Source of the DNA: Sycon ciliatum
Taxonomy: Eukaryota > Porifera > Calcarea > Leucosolenida > Sycettidae
Reading direction: 5' to 3'
NCBI RefSeq assembly: GCF_964019385.1
Contig: NC_088654.1
Span: 18,985,236-19,049,235, forward strand
DNA length: 64,000 nucleotides
Shown in pieces: positions 58,601-64,000 of the stretch. The notes beneath the pieces were generated by a model. The model saw nothing but the letters and a program-made list of their open reading frames with translations. It made no database searches and was not told the DNA's origin. Every line of letters starts with the position of its first letter. Within the stretch, counting starts at the first letter, position 1. Position numbers and translations under genes: made by a program.

Positions 58601-61600
58601 ATACACAACACAATACTCTGCGATGTTGAATTTACCAGTGTTAACTACCTGCGACACATTGATGGTTTGTGGAGAAGCTGCAAAACTGGCTTTAGGTGCC
58701 AGCGGAGCTGCATATGTGACAAATAGAAAAGCAAAAACACGGCACCTTTAAAATCCTACAAGCTCTACTTCTCTTACAAAAACATCAAGATGTAGTGAAA
58801 GATACATTGCCGAGGAAGACTGAGAAACAACAAATCGGGTAATTCCCGGATGAAGAGCTGAATATACAGACATTTAGAAAGAAGGAGAGAGAAAGAGAGA
58901 GAAAGAAATAGAGAGAAAGAGAGAAATCAAGTCTGGACAAAAAGGTATGAAGAAAGAGAGGAAAAAGATATGATAGAAAGTGAATAAGAGAGTGAAATAA
59001 AAAGAAGTATCCATGATTAATGATCATAGTTACTCCGTTCAAAAATGATAGAATAGGAAGTGCTGCCAGTAACCATTATACATGGACATGTAGCGTATTT
59101 TCCGGAGTATAAGCCGCACTTTGAACTCTCCAAATTCACCCAAAAAAGGGGGTGCAGCGTATACTCAGATGATCAAATTAACCCATACATATACTCCGTT
59201 GATCAAATTGACCCGTGATAAATAGGTTAGATGTCTGTATGGTGGCAAAAGTGGGAGGGGGGGGGGGGCTTATACCCCGGAAAATAAGATGCATGTATAT
59301 TAATCATTGGATATGACTTGCACAGATGTATTGCTGGTTTTTGCTAGTGCTTTGTAAGCTGTGCGTTACGTACCTGTGCAAACACGTCGCTCACATTCAC
59401 AGCTTTCCTCGAAGCACTGCTCTGCACACGGTAGGAGATAACCAACCGACCAAACAACCAAACAAACGCAAACATGCACAGAGTTGATTGGCCGCTCAGG
59501 ATGCCATTTTAAATTCCAAGCAAGCACGCAATCATCTGACAACATTCATCGCGAGTAAACGAGTTGGGAGGAGGATCAATGATTTTCTAGCAGACCTTTT
59601 GAATGATATTCGCAAACATAATCCACATACTGCTGTAATAGTCACACACACTCAAAGCAAGTGCTCTATTTTTATTGTACACATCCCAAATGTACACGGC
59701 ATTGCATTCAACTGATGGCAACATTGTAGAAAGTGAAAATCTTGACTAAATTTTACGGAACTTTTTCCCCTTCCCCTCTTTCCGTAGATATGTGCACTGC
59801 AATAAAAAAAACTCCGCTGACAATCATGGGAACAAATCACGTTCAAATTGTTTTGCAACAAAGCATAACAAGTACGGAATTGACAGTAAACGGCGTTGAC
59901 ATTTGGATATTGGAAGGCGGTTGGACTGCTCAACATGGATCCTGTAAAGCATCTTGGACTGTGTGAAGCGCTTCGCACTGTGTAAGGTATCTTGGACCGT
60001 GCAAGGCGGTTCGGACCATGTAAGGTGCATTGGACTGTGTATGGCGGTTTGGACCGCGTAGGGCGCCCTGGACCGTGTAAAGCGTCTTGGACTGTGTAAC
60101 GGACCTTGGACTGTGCAACGGACCTTGGACTGTGTAAGGCACTTTTGACTGTGTAAAGCGTCTTGGACTGGGTAGGGAGGTTTGGACTGTGTAAAACGTT
60201 TTGGACTGTGTAAGGCGGTTTGGACGGTGTAAAGCGTCTTGGACTGTGTAAGGCGGTTTGGATTGTGTAAAGCGTCTTGGACTGTGTAGGGAGGTTTTTA
60301 CTTTAGTGAGCATCCTGGAGCCAATAGGGTACGTGGACCTCCTAGAGGTCTTACATACATCCCAGTGCAAGTGTACACACAATCACTTACTGTAGCAGAC
60401 AACGTTAGCCAGTCGGTCTCTCAGGGCACCCTGCTTGTACTGGTTCCAGTGCGTGTACTGTTTGTAAATGACGTCGTACTGATCGGTGCCGTCCGTCCAC
60501 ACCACCAGCCCGTCGCCATACCCGTTGGGTATCATTCCCTTCAGCATGCTGATAACGCACATGCGCAGCGTCCGTGCCATTTCTCGGAACAGCGCAAAGC
60601 CGAACAACCGGTACCCGCTGTCCGAGCACATCTCTGTGGCGACCGAGAAATTCCTAGCCCCAACGTCCAGTGTACGCCAGTGGAACACGCGGCGATCGTC
60701 AGTTGGGCATACCGCATCCAAACCTGGAAAGTACAGGACCAAACAGGCACGGCCAAAGCAAGAACCGTCAGCTCCGGGAACATTTTACCCATACGGGGGA
60801 TCCATTATCTTAGTTGGAGGAGGTTTAAAAAGAAAAAAGACACAGGTCATGCAACGAAGGATGCAAAGTTCCTCTTATTAGCTACAGGCCATCGTGAGAA
60901 TAAAATATTTCAAAAATCAAAACAGTTGTTTTGAAAATACCGCCATTCCGGCAACAGGCTCTCAACTGTTGCCGGAATGGCGGTATTTTCAAGTGCAAGA
61001 AACACGCTGCAAGGGAGTTTGGGAATTCTGAAGAAAAGTTGTTTTCGGTGGATTAAAAAGAAGTCTAGAGTAAACACGTGACGGTGAGATCTATCTGATA
61101 ATCACTATGTGTAAGAGGCAGTGTTAGTGTGTCAGTTAGTGATGAAGGGACTGCCATACCGATCATAGTTGAGGAATCATCAGAATATAATTTTTTTGTT
61201 ACGTCATCACGTATCAGAAGTTAAACAAAAGCACACATAACTAATATGATGCCTGCCAGTTTGACTCTCTCTTTCAGGTTAATACTGATATCATGTCTAG
61301 TGTTATTCTCGAGCATGTGTGCTACTTTTCAGCATTCCTTTCCTTTTCCCCGTTTGTAAACGTACTCGTGAAACTACATGAACTTGTCTCGAACTAGTCT
61401 CCAAAGTATTGCATCGCCTCAATGGACACATAGCGTTTTTTTGTACTTTGCCGCGGGGGAATTGTGAGTTCATCTGCGATATCTGTATGATCACAAGTGA
61501 GAAAACTGACAGATGCTTACTTTTAACACACAGTTCATGTCCGATGACCCAATCGTCAGTCTCGCACCTAGCTGTGCCGACAGGCAAGAAACCTGGATCA

Positions 61601-62184
61601 CAGACGGCGGCAACTCGGTCACCCAAAGATGTAGTTTTGAGAATACCATTGCCAACCATCCTATGAGGGCAAACACCTGCATAAACACAGAAGAAAAGCA
61701 ATTGGTCTTGTGCAGATTCACTGATGTCCGTAACAAGAAAACAGTTCGTACCAAATCCGCTCATTATTTCTCGTTGTATGCCCTACAATCATTGTTTCAC
61801 ACCACACCCATGCATGTCGACAGGAAAACTACTACAAAACAGAAACAGGAATCATTTCATAGCCAAACTCGTCAGTTCAAACTCGGATACTGAGCCAGTA
61901 ATAAATGTAAAAAAAGAGAAGAAACACATGCGAACGAAAAAAGTCAGTATAAAAAAAAGTGCGTCTGAGCCCACTGCTAAACACAATCCCGACAGGAGCA
62001 AGAACACACTTCACACTGGGCAACTTACTGCGGCGACAGACGTGTGGAGGATGAACCCAACCGTTCGGCGTGCACTGGACCATGCCAGTGGGTACAAATG
62101 ATCGTCTGCAAACTGGTAAGATGTCGTCGAGACTGACCGGATGGCGGTCTAGGTGACCGTATTTGAGAATTGTTTCTGGACAGG
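52373..62184 (-). CDS. extracellular protein: 2 sushi, lectin-like, 4 FN3 domains (partial gene)
   Basis: Eight minus-strand exons were placed: 62184-62029 and 61676-61521 (sushi), 60723-60391 (C-type-lectin-like), 59421-59374 (small Cys-rich), 58707-58411, 57460-57188, 55082-54786 and 52645-52373 (FN3). All begin with two bases of a split codon and end with one, i.e. phase 1-1 throughout, as expected for shuffled extracellular modules. The FN3 exons alternate between two types, b-a-b-a, and the introns inside each pair are homologous, so the pair was duplicated. The likely role is adhesion or ligand recognition at the cell surface. No signal peptide, membrane segment or stop was found, so both ends are missing from the model; more exons may lie right of 62.2 kb or left of 52.4 kb. 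Confidence 0.88.
52930..54340. mobile_element. nested inverted-repeat insertion in the duplicated FN3 intron
   Basis: About 175 bases at 52935-53110 recur inverted at 54166-54335 (for example GCCTGGGCATGGTCGTGTGG and its complement). Inside lies a second element with ends TACCGTACTGGCAATATATG (53349 onward) and TATATTGCCAGTACGGTA (about 53692-53709). The paralogous intron at 57461-58410 lacks these, which explains its shorter length. Confidence 0.7.
54786..55082 (-). CDS. FN3 exon b2
   Basis: Reads KAIFAASAQTINVSLVVGSS, then AEYCVVYEL, then SISLTGLEEDSKYHVHCYVE and ITYHVRTQPAG. 297 bp, the same length as 58411-58707, with only scattered differences. It carries potential N-glycosylation sites (NVS, NGT). 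Confidence 0.92.
55185..55325. mobile_element. MITE, Tc1/mariner-like (CAGTCCCGCTCAATGAAATC type)
   Basis: CAGTCCCGCTCAATGAAATC at the left and GATTTCATTGAGCAGCATTG at the right are inverted ends flanked by TA (55183-55184, 55326-55327). 141 bp. It lies about 100 bases 5' of FN3 exon b2 on the minus strand. Confidence 0.8.
55694..56056. mobile_element. MITE with CCGTATTTTTCCGGTTATAAG ends
   Basis: The left arm CCGTATTTTTCCGGTTATAA and right arm TTATAACCGGTAAAATACGG are inverted; GTCGACTTATAAC-type motifs repeat beside both. About 360 bp. The target duplication was not resolved. Confidence 0.7.
56827..57017. mobile_element. MITE, pogo-like (AATAACGAC type), full copy
   Basis: CAGTCAACTTCGCTAATAAC at the left and GTTATACGCGAAGTTGACTG at the right are inverted ends flanked by TA (56825-56826, 57018-57019). 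An internal GCGAATAACGACA motif is repeated. It lies in the intron just downstream of the FN3 exon a1 donor, about 170 bases away. Confidence 0.85.
57188..57460 (-). CDS. FN3 exon a1
   Basis: Reads SAAPILNVTDIAWTSFSLSW, GPLSGYQ, NSAYEVSVAAIGY and TLQVRT. It is the paralogue of 52373-52645 with the same length and phase. Confidence 0.92.
58411..58707 (-). CDS. FN3 exon b1
   Basis: Reads KASFAASPQTINVSQVVNTG, AEYCVVYEL, SISLTGLEEDSKYHVHCYVE and ITYQVRTQPAG. It is the paralogue of 54786-55082. Confidence 0.92.
59096..59286. mobile_element. MITE with TATTTTCCGGAGTATAAGCC ends
   Basis: TATTTTCCGGAGTATAAGCC at the left and GGCTTATACCCCGGAAAATA at the right are inverted ends; they resemble, but are not the same as, those of 55694-56056. 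A G run of about 12 precedes the right end. Confidence 0.7.
59374..59421 (-). CDS. small Cys-rich exon
   Basis: 48 bases, phase 1-1, reading QCFEESCECERRVCT: four cysteines in 15 residues. It fits between the lectin-like and FN3 exons in the same phase. It could be a linker or the core of a small disulfide knot. Confidence 0.65.
59945..60300. repeat. ~18-bp minisatellite (CTTGGACTGTGTAAAGCGT)
   Basis: About 19 imperfect units of TTGGACTGTGTAAGGCG type, in the intron 3' (on minus) of the lectin-like exon. Unit length varies between about 17 and 20 bases. Confidence 0.9.
60391..60723 (-). CDS. C-type-lectin-like domain exon
   Basis: 333 bases, phase 1-1. It reads ARNFSVATEMCSDSGYRLF, then MLKGMIPNGYGDGLVVWTDG, then NQYKQGALRDRLANVVCYS. 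An N-terminal A-x-x-x-C element, the central WTDG and a final VVCYS cysteine are typical of lectin-like folds. No clear Ca-binding QPD/EPN motif was seen, so sugar binding is not claimed. Confidence 0.7.
60931..60992. repeat. perfect 27-bp inverted repeat, 8-base loop
   Basis: TTGAAAATACCGCCATTCCG and seven further bases at 60931-60957 are mirrored without mismatch at 60966-60992 around GCTCTCAA. It sits in the intron 5' of the lectin-like exon. No terminator-like U-run or known RNA was recognised. Confidence 0.85.
61521..61676 (-). CDS. sushi (CCP) domain exon 2
   Basis: 156 bases, phase 1-1. Reads GVCPHRMVGNGILK, RVAAVCDPGFLPVGTARCE, DWVIGHELCVK: four cysteines with GF and the final W...C spacing of a sushi repeat. 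Confidence 0.85.
62029..62184 (-). CDS. sushi (CCP) domain exon 1
   Basis: 156 bases, phase 1-1. Reads CPETILKYGHLDRHPVS, ILPVCRRSFVPTGMVQCTPN, GWVHPPHVCRR: four cysteines and GW before the last, as in sushi domains. The same length as the next exon, suggesting duplication. Confidence 0.85.
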
Positions 62185-62359
62185 CTGTATGCGGAATTGA
62201 AAAACGGAAAGAAAGACTTAGTATTCTCTTTTGCGTGCTTTTTGTACGCTCATATCTCCGGACTTCGAAGTTACGGGCACATCCGTCTACCACACACCCT
62301 GTAAGCGATTTTTTGCGGTGGAAAAAGTAGTACTCTTTTGTACGGTTTCTGCTGGGATG

Positions 62360-62435
62360 ATGGCTACACCTAAGCTTAGTGGTAGAGCATAGCTGGCCTC
62401 AAGCAATGGTCCCTGGTTTCGAGTCATGGTGGTGA
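62360..62435 (+). repeat. tRNA-like pseudogene or SINE head
   Basis: CTTAGTGGTAGAGCATAGCT resembles a pol III A box region and GGTTTCGAGTC a B box about 30 bases on. The stems do not close well, so it is not a working tRNA. Confidence 0.45.
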
Positions 62436-62663
62436 CAGTCAATTTTTTCTTCAGACTTTTCCCGTCTGTGTCTTTCCCTCAAACCAGTCACGAACTCTTT
62501 TGATAGTTTTTGTTTACCATACCATAAAAGCCAGTGTAAATGCCCGGGCCATACAGAGTAGCAGCCTTGAATTCCTGGGCGTATACAAGGGCAAGGCCAT
62601 TATTTAGGAACCGGGCATATACTTAAAATAAAAAAATGTTGAAATTCTCCCCTCGCTCAATAA

Positions 62664-62923
62664 GGGACCGTCCGGGGTTACCGATTGTTTTTACAAAACG
62701 AAAAGTTTTAGTATTTTTCAGCCCCCACCCACTCACCCACCTTTTCTGCAGGTAAAACGAATTCCAATAAAATATTGATGTCAATTTTCGACACCCAAAA
62801 GTAACTGGGCATTCTCCATCTGCATTCAATAATTATTTTCAAAACGAAACTCCATCAAACCCACCCACCCACAAACGAAATCTTTTCGTTTTGGAAATAT
62901 TATTGGTAACCTTGGACGGCCCC
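62664..62923. mobile_element. MITE, PIF/Harbinger-like, TAA target duplication
   Basis: GGGACCGTCCGGGGTTACCG at the left and TTACCTTGGACGGCCCC-type complement at the right (GGTAACCTTGGACGGCCCC) are inverted ends, flanked by TAA on both sides (62661-62663, 62924-62926). Three-base TWA duplications and GGG...CCC ends fit PIF/Harbinger. Oligo-CCCA tracts lie inside. Confidence 0.75.
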
Positions 62924-63456
62924 TAACTGTATCCATAGTATCATTATTTTAGCTGAGCATGCACACTATAAATAAATACAGTGTCCCCGTAACATGTACA
63001 ACCAACCAGAACCAGTGTTCAGTGTTCTGGTTGGGGAAGAGCGATCCTGAAGCACATCCATCAACACCGGTAACTATTATGTGTTGAGTACAATACCCGC
63101 ACTGGTATTGATTACCAGCATGCGGCCTGGGCGTATACATGGGCATGGGTGACATTTTGAAACAAATAATTGACTTCACCTGACTGGGCGTGTCACACGG
63201 AGGGTGGCCGTGATCTCGAGTGGGCGTATTTACTGGCTTGTACGGTATGCCAGATCGCTGGCCGTCGCCCACCAAAACGTACGCAATTCGGAGTTATGGA
63301 CATTTCGAAGTTACATGTACCGACAGTGCCCGGTCCTGGACTGCCCGAATAAACGAGGTATGAGGGTATCTGTTACGTCACTACATATTCGTTACAAGAG
63401 TACACATATTATGACTTTGTCTACTAGTTTGTATATCTGGAGCATGCGTGCAGCTG

Positions 63457-63510
63457 GTCAGGGTTCCAGTCTCTCCGGAGGCGTGGGTTCGAATCCCACC
63501 GCTGCCACCA
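63457..63510 (+). repeat. tRNA-Leu-like 3' half with encoded CCA
   Basis: GGTTCCAGTCTCTCCGGAGG and CGTGGGTTCGAATCCCACCG then CTGCCA match the anticodon stem, long variable arm, T arm and acceptor strand of a leucine tRNA. CCA follows at 63508-63510. No 5' half (D arm or acceptor 5' strand) is found upstream. An encoded CCA suggests a copy of a mature tRNA. Confidence 0.7.
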
Positions 63511-64000
63511 TTGTAACTCGTGTACTCTCAGCACTCAAAGCACATACTTGTTGTTACGTAAGTAGTTATCATTCGTTCATTGTCTCACAAGGAGAAGAAG
63601 AAGACAAGGCAGTGCGAGTATGCGCACAGCCTATCCATGCATTCCTACGGTGTACTATTTATGTGTATACAAATTACGTGTAAAGTAGCCATGCTAAATC
63701 TTTCCCCCTTTCCTTGTAATAATGAACGTCTTGTAAATCTACGGCTTGTCGGTTGTGTTTGGACTGAGACTTTATCGATATGGATACATAACAGTATGCC
63801 AATCCATAACACCAAGAGGAGATAAACAAGAGTGTGCAACTCTGGATCTCTCCTGCACAATCTGCAGATACCCCCGCCCATGGCGGAATTTTTTGTTGAC
63901 GTCACCTTTTTTCAGAGAAACGCGCATTTTGCCGCAGAGCAGTGTGAGAGCACGTGCTGGGCACCGACCTTGTAGTGTAAAGCCCGGCCAAGAGCACGAG
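63511..64000. other. unassigned DNA to window end
   Basis: No coding exon, RNA or repeat was recognised on either strand. Confidence 0.4.

Overview
The window is animal nuclear DNA. Its genes are split by many short GT-AG introns, it is heavily loaded with microsatellites (TG/CA, TC/GA) and small inverted-repeat transposons (MITEs), and it has one 200-base assembly gap (47898-48097). The protein families (plasma-membrane-type syntaxin, a double-SH3 plus SH2 adaptor, a sushi/lectin-like/fibronectin-III ectodomain protein) point to a metazoan. A sponge or other early-branching invertebrate would fit, but the sequence alone does not prove it. No bacterial-style operon, CRISPR array or rRNA gene was seen.

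Layout. 1-555: last exon of an unidentified + strand gene. 2828-12292: a complete nine-exon syntaxin (Qa-SNARE, 270 aa) on +, every splice phase consistent. 13.8-18.6 kb: an unidentified minus-strand gene, with its stop at 15836 and two in-frame coding repeats. 20.1-23.4 kb: a satellite-like field of about 250-bp repeats. 23.5-25.0 kb: a possible small cysteine-containing + strand gene, then a 25-bp minisatellite. 25.4-33.1 kb: mostly repeats and unassigned DNA, including a 602-bp piggyBac-type MITE. 33152-43976: a minus-strand adaptor gene (SH3-SH3-SH2 with four YVN motifs), its first exon not found. 44-52 kb: MITEs, a second copy of the piggyBac-type MITE, the gap, and a 26-bp minisatellite of about 47 copies. 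52373-62184: a minus-strand gene for an extracellular protein (two sushi domains, a C-type-lectin-like domain, a small Cys-rich exon, four FN3 domains), in which an FN3 pair has been duplicated together with its intron. 62.3-64 kb: tRNA-derived fragments, a Harbinger-type MITE and unassigned DNA.

Function. Syntaxin serves membrane fusion at the cell surface. The adaptor would link phosphotyrosine signals to SH3 ligands and, through its YVN motifs, to Grb2-type SH2 proteins. The FN3/sushi protein would sit on or outside the cell. The adaptor and the ectodomain gene are neighbours on the same strand, but neither the start of the first nor the end of the second was found, so their boundary is open.

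The most unusual signals are the density and diversity of MITEs (more than 20 copies of at least a dozen kinds, two of them a few bases inside introns next to splice donors), the adaptor architecture, and the duplicated FN3 exon pair. Exon coordinates were derived by hand from splice consensus and reading-frame continuity, without a database search.
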